Shown: piece after piece, positions 41,674 through 49,685 of the stretch | Layout of the letters: each line of letters begins with the position of its first letter | How positions within the stretch are numbered: position 1 is the stretch's first letter | Assembly: GCA_050175615.1 (NCBI GenBank) | Contig: JBFXIU010000001.1 | Location: forward strand, 1 to 64,000 | Origin: CAYXXZ01 sp050175615 | Lineage (GTDB): Bacteria; Pseudomonadota; Gammaproteobacteria; Pseudomonadales; Porticoccaceae | Length of the DNA stretch: 64,000 nt | Direction of reading: 5' to 3' | Position numbers and translations under genes: made by a program | Notes under the pieces: generated by a model | The model's database searches: none | Seen by the model: only the letters and a program-made list of their open reading frames with translations | Told to the model about the DNA's origin: nothing

Positions 41674-42665
41674 TGGTTGTCCTCGCGGTGATTTTCCGTT
41701 TTTCCGGCAAAGGCGAAGAACATCAAAATCATGGTTGAGGCCACGGTGATGCCCACCCCCAGTTCGATAAAGAGAATTCCCATATGCTGGCCGGTAATCG
41801 GGTTTTCAAAAAGAACGTTGTAATCGAGAAAGTTGCCGCCGGAGATCATGCTGACCACACCGACACAGCCGTATACCAGCACCCCCAGTGCCGCCAGCAT
41901 GCGCAGAACATCCGGATTTATTACCCTGGTGGCGGTGCGCAGACCGAAAAGCATGGTGTAGAGAATGATGCCTGCAGCAAAAATCACCCCGGCCTGAAAG
42001 CCGCCGCCGGGGCCGTATTCGCCGTGAAACTGCACATAAAGAGCAAAGAGTAGAATCAGGGGAATCAGCATTTTGCTGACAATACGCAAAATCTCATGAT
42101 TGCGCATATTGGCCTCAGGGGCATCACTCTCTGCGCTGCCCCTGTTTAAGGGAATTGCCAGCATTGCCAAAACCCCGATGGCGGCCGTAAAAATCACCAC
42201 CACTTCGCCGAGGGTGTCGTAACCCCTATAGCTGGCCAGCACCGAGGTCACCATGTTGGGAATGCCGATTTCCGTCGGTGAGTCCTGAATATAGCGAACC
42301 GCCACATGCTGTTGGGCGGGATCCTCAGGGGCGCCGAACGGCGGCATATCCAGGGTGCCCAGCAAAAGCATAATGCCCGTCAGGGTCACCAGGGCCAGGG
42401 AAATCAACGGGCGTCTGTGGGGTGTTTTTTCGTAACGTCCGACAACGCTGATCACTGCCAGCATCAGCAATGGAAAGATACCGGCACCGACGGCGGCCTC
42501 GGTAAATGCGACGTCAACCGCATCCAGGGAGACAAAAAAACTGGCGGACAGCAAGCCGTAAATACCGGTGAGCATCACGGTGGCAAAAAGATCCCGAACC
42601 CGAACGATGGCGATGGCGACGGCCACCAACAAAAGCAGCAGACTGATATCAAATAAGGTTGCCAT
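41667..42665 (-). CDS. Fused DUF4040-MbhE-MrpB subunit
   Basis: A 332-residue protein that joins three modules. Residues 1-80 are a DUF4040 segment, normally near the MrpA C-terminus (VAFTEAAVGAGIFPLLMLAVISVVGRYE). Residues 85-180 are an MbhE-type segment (NMVTSVLASYRGYDTLGEVVVIFTAAIGVLAML). Residues 195-325 are MnhB/MrpB (KMLIPLILLFALYVQFHGEYGPGGGFQAGVIFA). In standard Mrp operons the first two modules are the tail of the large MrpA. Here they are cut off from the NuoL-like part and attached to MrpB. It sits between mrpG and mrpC. Confidence 0.88.
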   Translation of the reverse strand: MATLFDISLLLLLVAVAIAIVRVRDLFATVMLTGIYGLLSASFFVSLDAVDVAFTEAAVGAGIFPLLMLAVISVVGRYEKTPHRRPLISLALVTLTGIMLLLGTLDMPPFGAPEDPAQQHVAVRYIQDSPTEIGIPNMVTSVLASYRGYDTLGEVVVIFTAAIGVLAMLAIPLNRGSAESDAPEANMRNHEILRIVSKMLIPLILLFALYVQFHGEYGPGGGFQAGVIFAAGIILYTMLFGLRTATRVINPDVLRMLAALGVLVYGCVGVVSMISGGNFLDYNVLFENPITGQHMGILFIELGVGITVASTMILMFFAFAGKTENHREDNQC

Positions 42666-42682
42666 GCAGCGCTTCTCCAGGG

Positions 42683-43000
42683 TTACCGTTTGAGTTCTTC
42701 TTCGCTAACAGGGTTGAGTTTGCCGTGGAGTGCTGATTTGGCGAGGGCGTGGCTGGCGGTCGGGCTGGTAATGAGCACAAAAAGCAAAATCAAAAAAAGC
42801 TTGAACAGGGCCAGGCTCCAACCGGCAAGGATCATCAGCGCCAGCAGGATGAGGCTGGCGGCGAGGGTTTCGGTAACCCCGGCGGCGTGCATGCGCGTGA
42901 AAAAGTCAGGAAACCTGAGCACCCCGACACCGCCAAAAATAATCAACAGAGTGCCGAATAATAGGCAGGCAGAACTCAGGATAGTGGTTAGCAGTTCCAT
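42683..43000 (-). CDS. mrpG: Na+/H+ antiporter subunit MrpG
   Basis: A 105-residue three-helix protein. The MnhG signature VGVLRFPDFFTRMHAAGVTETLAASLILLALM is clear, and it ends in a short soluble tail. MrpG is essential for Mrp assembly in studied species. It is 9 bases after mrpF and 17 bases before the fused subunit gene. Confidence 0.93.
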   Translation of the reverse strand: MELLTTILSSACLLFGTLLIIFGGVGVLRFPDFFTRMHAAGVTETLAASLILLALMILAGWSLALFKLFLILLFVLITSPTASHALAKSALHGKLNPVSEEELKR

Positions 43001-43009
43001 GGTTTGGCT

Positions 43010-43276
43010 CTAGTTCTCGCTATGGTTGCCGTTGGTGTATTCAAAATAGCGCAGTACACCGACGACGCTGATAAAGTTGATCAGCGCATAAACCAGGGCG
43101 ATATCGAGAAAATCGGGACGACCAAAAAGAAAACCGACCACGGCAATCAAAAGCACGGTTTTGGTGCCAAAAAGATTGACGGCAAGAATGCGGTCGTAAA
43201 TGGTCGGCCCCAACCAGGCTCTGGTTATGGCCATAATCATTACAACAAGTAGGGCTATAGCCGTTGCCGATAACAT
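43010..43276 (-). CDS. mrpF: Na+/H+ antiporter subunit MrpF
   Basis: An 88-residue three-helix protein with the MrpF signature AWLGPTIYDRILAVNLFGTKTVLLIAVVGFLFGRPDFLDIALVYALINFISVVGVLRYFE. The conserved Asp in the first loop is present. The start abuts the mrpE stop. Confidence 0.93.
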   Translation of the reverse strand: MLSATAIALLVVMIMAITRAWLGPTIYDRILAVNLFGTKTVLLIAVVGFLFGRPDFLDIALVYALINFISVVGVLRYFEYTNGNHSEN

Positions 43277-43747
43277 CTATGTCTCCAGCTTGTTAACCCT
43301 GCGCGCCATTTCACCGCTTTTGAGAGCGTCCATTCCCGCAGCCGTCAACGCATGCACCATGACGTGACCCTGTCCGAGATCCATTGCCACGGTTCCCGGT
43401 GTGAGGGTAATGGAGTTGGCGTAAATCACCTTGCCAATGCCGGTGCGCTGGGTAACCGGCAATGTCGCCACACAGGGGCTGATGGCGCTGTTGCCGCGGC
43501 AGATGCAAACAACCACGTCCAGATTGCTGCGCACAAGCTGCACGCCGAGCCAGGCGTAATAGGCTGGCAGTCGACGCAGAAGATGGGCAGGTTGGGATTC
43601 ATGGTCGATGATGTCCATGCGCCGGCATAGCCAAACCACAGCAATGACGGATAGCAGCCCCAGGGTCAGGCTCAAGGGGGTATAAAGGCCGGAGTTGCCC
43701 AGCCACAGTGCGATCAGAATACCAAAGAGAATAAAAGCGTGCTTCAT
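43277..43747 (-). CDS. mrpE: Na+/H+ antiporter subunit MrpE
   Basis: A 156-residue protein with two or three N-terminal helices (HAFILFGILIALWLGNSGLYTPLSLTLGLLSVIAVVWL) and a soluble part. The MrpE motif is YANSITLTPGTVAMDLGQGHVMVHAL. ATG 43747 with GGAG 5 bases upstream is preferred to the frame start at 43777. It is the first gene of the Mrp-like operon and of the sixteen-gene minus-strand run; the promoter should lie between it and the Rap1a-like gene, in about 50 bases. Confidence 0.92.
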   Translation of the reverse strand: MKHAFILFGILIALWLGNSGLYTPLSLTLGLLSVIAVVWLCRRMDIIDHESQPAHLLRRLPAYYAWLGVQLVRSNLDVVVCICRGNSAISPCVATLPVTQRTGIGKVIYANSITLTPGTVAMDLGQGHVMVHALTAAGMDALKSGEMARRVNKLET

Positions 43748-43800
43748 TGTAGCTCCACAGGAACTGGTGTTATCCAAAAGCGCAACAAATTAACCTGAGT

Positions 43801-44265
43801 TCAGTTGCTGCATGGATAGTGCTGACTGAGAACCGTTTCAACGATACTTTCTGCATAGGCGTGACTGTCCGAAGCTAGAGGTGTCTGGTTGATCAGGTTG
43901 ACGATATCGCCAACCGATAAATCTTCCGAAAGACAATAGCGCTCCCCGCGGTAGTGATTTTTGTTTTCCAGCAGATTGCGCGCGCGGGTTTTAAGTGCCT
44001 TGTCCTGCAGGGACATTTTGCCATCTGTGGCAGTGTAAATTTCCGTGGCGGCGAGAAAGCCATGGATATAGGACTCGCACAGAACTCTGTTGATATCCCT
44101 GTCTGCTGCTGGCGAGGATTTGTCGGTTCGGGCTGTTATCTGTGCTGAGGACAGGCAGGCGGACAAAAACTGGTTTGCAGTGAGTTTTTCCACTGCCTGG
44201 CAGTTAAGGGCGAAAAATCCTGCCGACACAAAAACCATTATGTGACTGGCTAGCGCTTTCTGCAT
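43801..44265 (-). CDS. Secreted Rap1a/Tai-like family protein
   Basis: A 154-residue protein with a signal peptide (HIMVFVSAGFFALNCQA). The pattern fits the Rap1a/Tai immunity-protein-like family (PF18602). FLSAC comes first, then CESYIHGFLAATEIY, a later YCLSEDLSVGDIVNLINQTPL, and a terminal YPC, so two disulfides are likely. Characterised members neutralise type VI secretion effectors, but many are orphan periplasmic proteins. No effector gene is next to it. It precedes the Mrp operon on the same strand with a 53-base gap. Confidence 0.7.
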   Translation of the reverse strand: MQKALASHIMVFVSAGFFALNCQAVEKLTANQFLSACLSSAQITARTDKSSPAADRDINRVLCESYIHGFLAATEIYTATDGKMSLQDKALKTRARNLLENKNHYRGERYCLSEDLSVGDIVNLINQTPLASDSHAYAESIVETVLSQHYPCSN

Positions 44266-44438
44266 GACGGTAAACCAAAGTTATTTATTAGAGAGCCAAT
44301 ACATACTTTGGCACTAATTGGCGAGGAAAGTATTGTCAAAAATGTAAATAAGTGTGTCGATCGCAGGTTTGAGTGCCTTTGCAGCATTTCTCATGTATGT
44401 TTATAGCCAGGCTCTCGAAATCAGATAATCAGCCATTT

Positions 44439-45191
44439 ATGAGTGCACCCAAATCGTCGACACCTTCGCCTGCAAGCCCGACTGTCGCGCCGCGTATTCT
44501 GATTGTTGATGACAATGCGGATATTCGCGAACTCGTATCCCAGCTGCTGGAAGCCGAGGGCTACATTGCCGCTACGGCCATTGACGGTGAGGATATGCTG
44601 AAGCAACTCGGGCGAGACAAGCCAGACATTATTCTCCTCGATGTGATGTTGCCCGGGCGGGATGGCTTCGACCTCTGTCGTCAGCTCTGCGCTGACTCGG
44701 AAATGCCGCCCATCATCATGCTGACGGCAAAAGATGAGGAGATCGATCGCGTTGTCGGCCTTGAGCTGGGTGCGGACGACTATATCGTCAAACCCTTTGG
44801 CCGCCGCGAACTGATCGCCAGGATCAAGGCGGTGCTGCGCCGGGTTAAGGCCAGTCCGCAGCGCTCGGCTCCGGGAATCTACCGCTTCGCGGGAATGACT
44901 TTCAAACCAGCACAAATGGAGCTTTGCGATGCCGATGCAACGACGATTCCCCTGTCCAGCAGCGAGACAGAGTTGTTGCTGGTGTTCGTCCAGAATCCGC
45001 GCATTCCCCTGTCCAGGGACAGGCTGTTGGATTTAACCAAGGGGCGCAACAGTACGCCCTACGACCGCAGTATCGATACCCATGTCAGCCGTTTGCGGCG
45101 CAAGCTGGGGGATAACGGCAAGCACCCGGAAATTATCAAGACGGCCTGGGGGACGGGTTATCTGTTTAGCTGCGAGGTGGACATAGGGTGA
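44439..45191 (+). CDS. OmpR/PhoB-family response regulator
   Basis: A receiver domain (RILIVDDNADIRELVSQLL; phospho-Asp in IILLDVMLPGRDG; Thr in MLTAKD; Lys in IVKPFGRRELIARI) is joined to a C-terminal winged helix (SSSETELLLVFVQNPRIPLSRDRLLDLT...YDRSIDTHVSRLRRKLGD...IKTAWGTGYLF). The start is not settled: ATG 44439 gives a short Ser/Pro-rich leader, ATG 44397 a longer one, and neither has a clear ribosome site. It overlaps the kinase gene by 4 bases. The targets are unknown; the kinase points to envelope sensing. Confidence 0.93.
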   Translation: MSAPKSSTPSPASPTVAPRILIVDDNADIRELVSQLLEAEGYIAATAIDGEDMLKQLGRDKPDIILLDVMLPGRDGFDLCRQLCADSEMPPIIMLTAKDEEIDRVVGLELGADDYIVKPFGRRELIARIKAVLRRVKASPQRSAPGIYRFAGMTFKPAQMELCDADATTIPLSSSETELLLVFVQNPRIPLSRDRLLDLTKGRNSTPYDRSIDTHVSRLRRKLGDNGKHPEIIKTAWGTGYLFSCEVDIG

Positions 45192-46567
45192 ACCGCGCTT
45201 TGGCGACACATTGGCTGCCGAAGACGCTGAAGCTGCGCGCGATTTTGATTCTCTGTGCGGCTTTTGTTCTCGCCCAAACCCTGAGTCTGATCATTTTTGA
45301 GAGAAATCGCGATGAAGTGGTGCTGTTCACAGAGGCGGCCGACCTCTCTGACCGAATTATCGGTATTGTCAATCTGGCCTACAGTTTTCCAGAGCAGGAT
45401 CGCCAGCTGATTCTGGCGGCGGCAGAGACCCAGTTTCTGGCGATGTTCCCCGACATCGTTCCCGTTGAGGAAGCCGCCTGTCAGGAAAACAGTTTTTCAG
45501 CGCAGATGTCCGAGCGCCTTCAGGAGGCGTTTGCGGCTCTCGATGGGGTCGACGCTCAGGTCTGTGTGCGCAGCCTGAGCCTGAAGCCATTGGTCGGCCG
45601 CAAAAGTGAATTGCAGGGCTTTGATGTCATGATTGCGGTCAATTTTCCCGATCGCAGCCAAACGGTTTTTCACGCCATCTTGCCGGAGGCCAAATCCCTG
45701 TTGCAGGATTGGGTGTTCGTCTACCTCCTGTTGGTGGGCGGGATCGCCCTGCTGCTGGCCTGGTATCTGATAAAAAAAGCCGTGGCGCCCATCGAACAGC
45801 TGGCTCATGCCGCCGATGAAATCGGCATCAATATCGACAGCCCCCCTCTCGATGAAGGTGGCCCGCTGGAGGTGTCGCGGGCGGCAAAAGCCTTCAATCT
45901 CATGCAGGCGCGGTTGGCGAGATTGTTGCACAGTCAAACCGAGATGCTGGCGGCCATTTCCCACGACCTGCGCTCCGCAGTGACGCGACTGCAATTGCGA
46001 GCAGAGCTGCTGCGCAACGAACACGAGCGCGAAGGCATGTTGCAGGTGGTTGCCGACATGCGCAGGATGACCCAGTCGGTGCTGGATTTTGTTCGCGGGC
46101 ACAACCCCGACGAACCCTTGCGCAAGGTGAATATAACCGCGCTGGTCGAAAGCCTTTGCGAGGATCTTCGCGAAGAGGGCGTTGCGGTAACCTGCGCGGA
46201 GGATGCCCCTGCTGTGAACCTGTTCTGCCGTATTACGGATGTGCGCAGGAGCTTGCAAAATATCATTGATAATGCCGTTAAGTACGGCGGCTCTGCCGAT
46301 GTCAGCGTGATCAGAGACGATGGCTATGGGGTGGTCACTGTGGTTGATTATGGCGCCGGTATTCCCGAAGATCAGCTCGAAGCAGTCCTTCAGCCCTTTT
46401 ACCGCATTGAACAGTCTCGCAATCGTCAAACCGGCGGCATCGGCCTGGGCTTGGCGATCAGCCAAAATATCGTCCTGGCTCACGGCGGCCAGTTTCGACT
46501 GGCGAACAGACCCGGCGGCGGCCTGGTCGTGGAAATGCGTTTCCCCCTGTCGTCGCCGCTGGGATGA
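45188..46567 (+). CDS. Sensor histidine kinase, EnvZ-like, with unusual H-box
   Basis: A 459-residue inner-membrane kinase. TM1 (LRAILILCAAFVLAQTLSLII), a periplasmic domain of about 140 residues with two Cys (EAACQEN and VCVRSL), TM2 (WVFVYLLLVGGIALLLAWYLI), HAMP, DHp and HATPase follow in order. The HATPase has N, G1 and G2 boxes in NIIDNAVKYGG, DYGAGIPEDQ and GGIGLGLAI. The H-box reads SHDLRSAVTRLQL with His259. The Pro that nearly always follows HDLRT is Ala264, and the phosphatase Thr is Ser263. GTG 45188 overlaps the response-regulator stop (GTGA). The stimulus is unknown. Confidence 0.92.
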   Translation: MNRALATHWLPKTLKLRAILILCAAFVLAQTLSLIIFERNRDEVVLFTEAADLSDRIIGIVNLAYSFPEQDRQLILAAAETQFLAMFPDIVPVEEAACQENSFSAQMSERLQEAFAALDGVDAQVCVRSLSLKPLVGRKSELQGFDVMIAVNFPDRSQTVFHAILPEAKSLLQDWVFVYLLLVGGIALLLAWYLIKKAVAPIEQLAHAADEIGINIDSPPLDEGGPLEVSRAAKAFNLMQARLARLLHSQTEMLAAISHDLRSAVTRLQLRAELLRNEHEREGMLQVVADMRRMTQSVLDFVRGHNPDEPLRKVNITALVESLCEDLREEGVAVTCAEDAPAVNLFCRITDVRRSLQNIIDNAVKYGGSADVSVIRDDGYGVVTVVDYGAGIPEDQLEAVLQPFYRIEQSRNRQTGGIGLGLAISQNIVLAHGGQFRLANRPGGGLVVEMRFPLSSPLG

Positions 46568-46635
46568 CGGCGTTGAAGTGGTGAATAATGCAACAAGCCG
46601 TCAGTTGCCCACCCTGCATTGCCCGTCCTCGACAC

Positions 46636-46664
46636 TTGTTATACAAACATTAAACACCTACAAT
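46636..46664 (+). promoter_or_regulatory. Sigma-70 promoter of the cobalamin operon
   Basis: TTGTTA (46636-46641) and TACAAT (46659-46664) are spaced by 17 bases. The expected start near 46671 falls right at the beginning of the cobalamin riboswitch, which supports the call. Confidence 0.72.
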
Positions 46665-46674
46665 CCCCCTCCCA

Positions 46675-46850
46675 CGTTAGGTGCCTGCGCACTGTCTTTG
46701 CCAAAGACGGTTGGTGCAGGTTAAACGGGAAGTGAGGTGCGTTACTGGCTGTATGTGGCCGCCAGTAACCATGCCTCCGCTGCCCCCGCAACGGTAAACA
46801 GCAGTGCTGTGAGCCCGAAACCGGCCTGATAAGAGACTGAACAGCCCTCG
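46675..46850 (+). promoter_or_regulatory. Cobalamin (adenosylcobalamin) riboswitch
   Basis: All conserved boxes of the class are in order. They are GTGCAGGTTAAACGGGAAGTGAGGTG (46715-46740), CTGCCCCCGCAACGGTAA (46780-46797), and the B12 box region AGTGCTGTGAGCCCGAAACCGGCCTG. Stable stems lie between them, such as TTACTGGC...GCCAGTAA (46742-46769). The RNA binds adenosylcobalamin and shuts down the B12 uptake genes when the vitamin is plentiful. About 150 bases separate it from btuB. No strong terminator is seen there, so control may act on translation. Confidence 0.96.
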
Positions 46851-46999
46851 GCTTGTTTACGTTCCGTGGTGATTGCAACGATGAAGCGGAGGGCTTTGTC
46901 GGTGGTCGTGCCTCTTGTGTTTAGTCTTTACGTCTAACCGTTGTCGCCACTTACTCCCCCTCCCTCAATCCTTGTTTTTATTACTGATTGAGGAAGATT

Positions 47000-48976
47000 A
47001 TGAATACCTTTACCCCTGTAACTCCCGTCAAAACGTTATTGGCGTCTGCTGTGCGCATGGCTGTCGCCATCAGTGCTGTCACGGTTTCTTCGGCAGTGAT
47101 GGCTGGCCAGTCTATTGATGAAGAAGTCATTGTGTCGGCATCCCATTTGCCCGTCCCCCAATCCCAAACCGCCAATGCGGTGACGGTGATTGATGCCGAA
47201 ATGCTTAAAAATCGCGCGCCGCTTGCGGTTAGCGATATTCTCCGCGATGTCCCCGGGCTGGCGGTGAGTCGCACCAGTATGCTGGGTTCTGCCACCCAGA
47301 TTCGCGCCCGCGGCGCCGAAGGCAACCATTTGCTGGTGCTGATCGACGGTGTTGAGGCCAATGACCCTTCGCAAAGTGACGAACTCAATTGGGGCACTCT
47401 AACGGCTGCAGATATCGAGCGCATTGAAGTCATACGCGGTCCCATGAGCGCCCTTTACGGCAGTGATGCGGTCGCCGGTGTTATCAGTATTACCACCAAG
47501 CAGGCAGACAAGCCGTTTTCCGCCTCGGTTTTCAGCGAAGTGGGCACCCTGGATACCCGCAACAATGGTGTCAGCTTTGGCCATAAAAGCGACGCCTTTA
47601 ACATTCGTGTCGGTGTCACTGATCTGGATTCCAGCGGCGACAATATCGCTGCCACCGGCACTGAGGATGATGGTTATCGCAACCGCACCTATAACCTCAA
47701 TGGCGGCTGGCAACCCCTGGATGACCTGAAGCTGAGTTTTGCCGCCCGCCGCAATGAAGGCCGCAACGAGTTTGATGGCAGCGACTTCGTTGTCACCGGC
47801 CTGCCCACCGATGCGGATGTTTACACCGAGTTCGACAACGAAACCGGTCGCCTTCAGCTCGACTACGCGGCGCTGGACGGCGCCTGGCTGCATAAATTGG
47901 TCTACGCCCGCACCAACAACGACAACGCCAATTTCACAAACCGCTTGATTACCGGCGCCACCAGCTCGGAGAAGGATCAGTATCAATACCTGAACTCACT
48001 GCTGTGGAATCAGGGCGCTCAGCGAATTTCGCTGCTGCTGGAGCATGAGGAGGAGGATTTTCATCAGCGCGGCGAGATCAGTTTTGGCAGCGACCCCAAC
48101 CAGGATCGCAGTCGCGAATCTGACAGCGCCGCCCTTGAATACCGGGGAACCTTTAACGACACACTGACCTTTGCGTCCAGTGTTCGCTACGACGATAATT
48201 CAGAGTTTGACGACGCCACCACCTATCGCCTCGAAGCTATTTATCAGCTCAATGGTGATAGCCGTGTTCGCGCCGCCTGGGGCACTGCCGTTAAAAACCC
48301 CACCTTTACCGAACGCTTTGGCTACTACGCCACATCCACTTTCCCTTACATTGGCAACCCCAATCTGGAGCCGGAAGAATCGGAAAGTTGGGAGCTGGGT
48401 TTTGACCAGTCCCTGTTTGAGGGCAGGGTGGAGCTTTCCGCCACCTGGTTTGAGGCGGAACTTGAGGATGAAATTAACGGTTACTACTACGATCCGGCAC
48501 TGTTTGCCACCACGGCAATCAATATCGACGGCGACAGCCACCGCGAAGGCCTGGAGCTGAGTGTTGCCGCTGCGCTGACCGAGACGCTTTCCCTGAACGG
48601 ATCTTACACCTATACCGACTCCACCCAGGAAGACAGCGTTAGCGGCCGGGATGTGGATGAACTGCGCCGCGCTCGCCATATCGGCAGCCTGACACTGGCC
48701 TGGCAGGCGTTGGAGATTCTCCAGCTCAATGCCAATGTTCAGTACAATGGCACCCAGAAGGATCAGTTTTTCCCACCCTGGCCTCAGTCTTCTGAAATTG
48801 TGGACTTGGATGACTACACTCTGGTCAATCTTAACGCCACCCTCAACGCCACGGAAAATCTCGATTGTTATGTGCGCCTGGAAAACCTGTTGGACGAAGA
48901 CTACGAAGAAGTCTACGGTTTTCAAACACCGGGACTGGGTGCCCATTTAGGTGTGCGCTATAACTTTGCGCCCTGA
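47000..48976 (+). CDS. btuB: TonB-dependent vitamin B12 receptor BtuB
   Basis: A 658-residue outer-membrane receptor. The signal peptide is followed by a TonB box (DEEVIVSAS). The plug domain (AVTVIDAEMLKNRAPLAVSDILRDVPG... RGAEGNHLLVLIDGVEAND ... IERIEVIRGPMSALYGSDAVAGVI) and a 22-strand barrel follow, ending LGVRYNF. ATG 47000 has GAGGAAG 6 bases upstream. The riboswitch in front and the Btu transport genes behind identify cobalamin as the substrate. Confidence 0.96.
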   Translation: MNTFTPVTPVKTLLASAVRMAVAISAVTVSSAVMAGQSIDEEVIVSASHLPVPQSQTANAVTVIDAEMLKNRAPLAVSDILRDVPGLAVSRTSMLGSATQIRARGAEGNHLLVLIDGVEANDPSQSDELNWGTLTAADIERIEVIRGPMSALYGSDAVAGVISITTKQADKPFSASVFSEVGTLDTRNNGVSFGHKSDAFNIRVGVTDLDSSGDNIAATGTEDDGYRNRTYNLNGGWQPLDDLKLSFAARRNEGRNEFDGSDFVVTGLPTDADVYTEFDNETGRLQLDYAALDGAWLHKLVYARTNNDNANFTNRLITGATSSEKDQYQYLNSLLWNQGAQRISLLLEHEEEDFHQRGEISFGSDPNQDRSRESDSAALEYRGTFNDTLTFASSVRYDDNSEFDDATTYRLEAIYQLNGDSRVRAAWGTAVKNPTFTERFGYYATSTFPYIGNPNLEPEESESWELGFDQSLFEGRVELSATWFEAELEDEINGYYYDPALFATTAINIDGDSHREGLELSVAAALTETLSLNGSYTYTDSTQEDSVSGRDVDELRRARHIGSLTLAWQALEILQLNANVQYNGTQKDQFFPPWPQSSEIVDLDDYTLVNLNATLNATENLDCYVRLENLLDEDYEEVYGFQTPGLGAHLGVRYNFAP

Positions 48977-48995
48977 TAAAGGTAGAGGAAAGACC

Positions 48996-49685
48996 ATGAC
49001 AGTAAAGCGGGTATTGTTATCCTGGAGCAGTGGTAAGGACTCCGCCTGGACACTGTATCAGTTGCAACAAAACCCTGCGGTGGAGGTGGTCGGCCTGCTG
49101 ACCACCTTCAACAGCCAGTTCAACCGCTCCGCCATTCACGGTGTCCGCCAGTTGCTGGTGAGGCAGCAGGCAAAAGCGGCGGCGCTGCCCCTCCAGGAAG
49201 TGGCGTTGCCCTGGCCGTGCAGCAACGAGGATTATGAACGCATTATGGGCGCTGCCCTGGCGGAGGCGAGGCAGACCTTTGCCATGGATGCCATCGCCTT
49301 TGGCGATCTGTTTCTTGAAGATATTCGCCGCTACCGGGAAGAGCGCATGAAAGATACCGGGCTTGAATTGCTCTTCCCCATCTGGGGAATCCCCACGGCT
49401 CAGTTGGCTCAGGATATGATAGCCGGCGGCCTGCGGGCGACGCTGACCTGCGTTGATCCGCGCGTGCTGGCGGCGGACTTTGCCGGTCGCCACTTTGACC
49501 AGTCATTACTTGACGACCTTCCGGCAGCGGTTGACCCCTGTGGTGAAAACGGTGAATTTCACAGCTTTACCTGGGACGGCCCCATGTTTCGCCAGCCGGT
49601 CAATATTCAGAACGGCGAAGTGGTTGAGCGGGACGGTTTTGTCTATGCCGACCTTTTACCCGTTGAGGAAATTGTACGCGGATGA
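48996..49685 (+). CDS. PP-loop ATPase of the Dph6/MJ0570-related family
   Basis: A 229-residue cytosolic protein. It starts VLLSWSSGKDSAWTLYQL, an SGGxDS-type PP-loop for ATP pyrophosphate binding, and has the GDLFLEDIRRYREE and DPRVLAADFAG regions typical of diphthine-ammonia-ligase-like proteins. Bacteria lack diphthamide, so the real substrate differs. Its place inside a cobalamin operon, 19 bases after btuB and overlapping the next gene by 4 (ATGA), suggests an amidation or adenylation step on a corrinoid. That is inference. Confidence 0.85.
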   Translation: MTVKRVLLSWSSGKDSAWTLYQLQQNPAVEVVGLLTTFNSQFNRSAIHGVRQLLVRQQAKAAALPLQEVALPWPCSNEDYERIMGAALAEARQTFAMDAIAFGDLFLEDIRRYREERMKDTGLELLFPIWGIPTAQLAQDMIAGGLRATLTCVDPRVLAADFAGRHFDQSLLDDLPAAVDPCGENGEFHSFTWDGPMFRQPVNIQNGEVVERDGFVYADLLPVEEIVRG

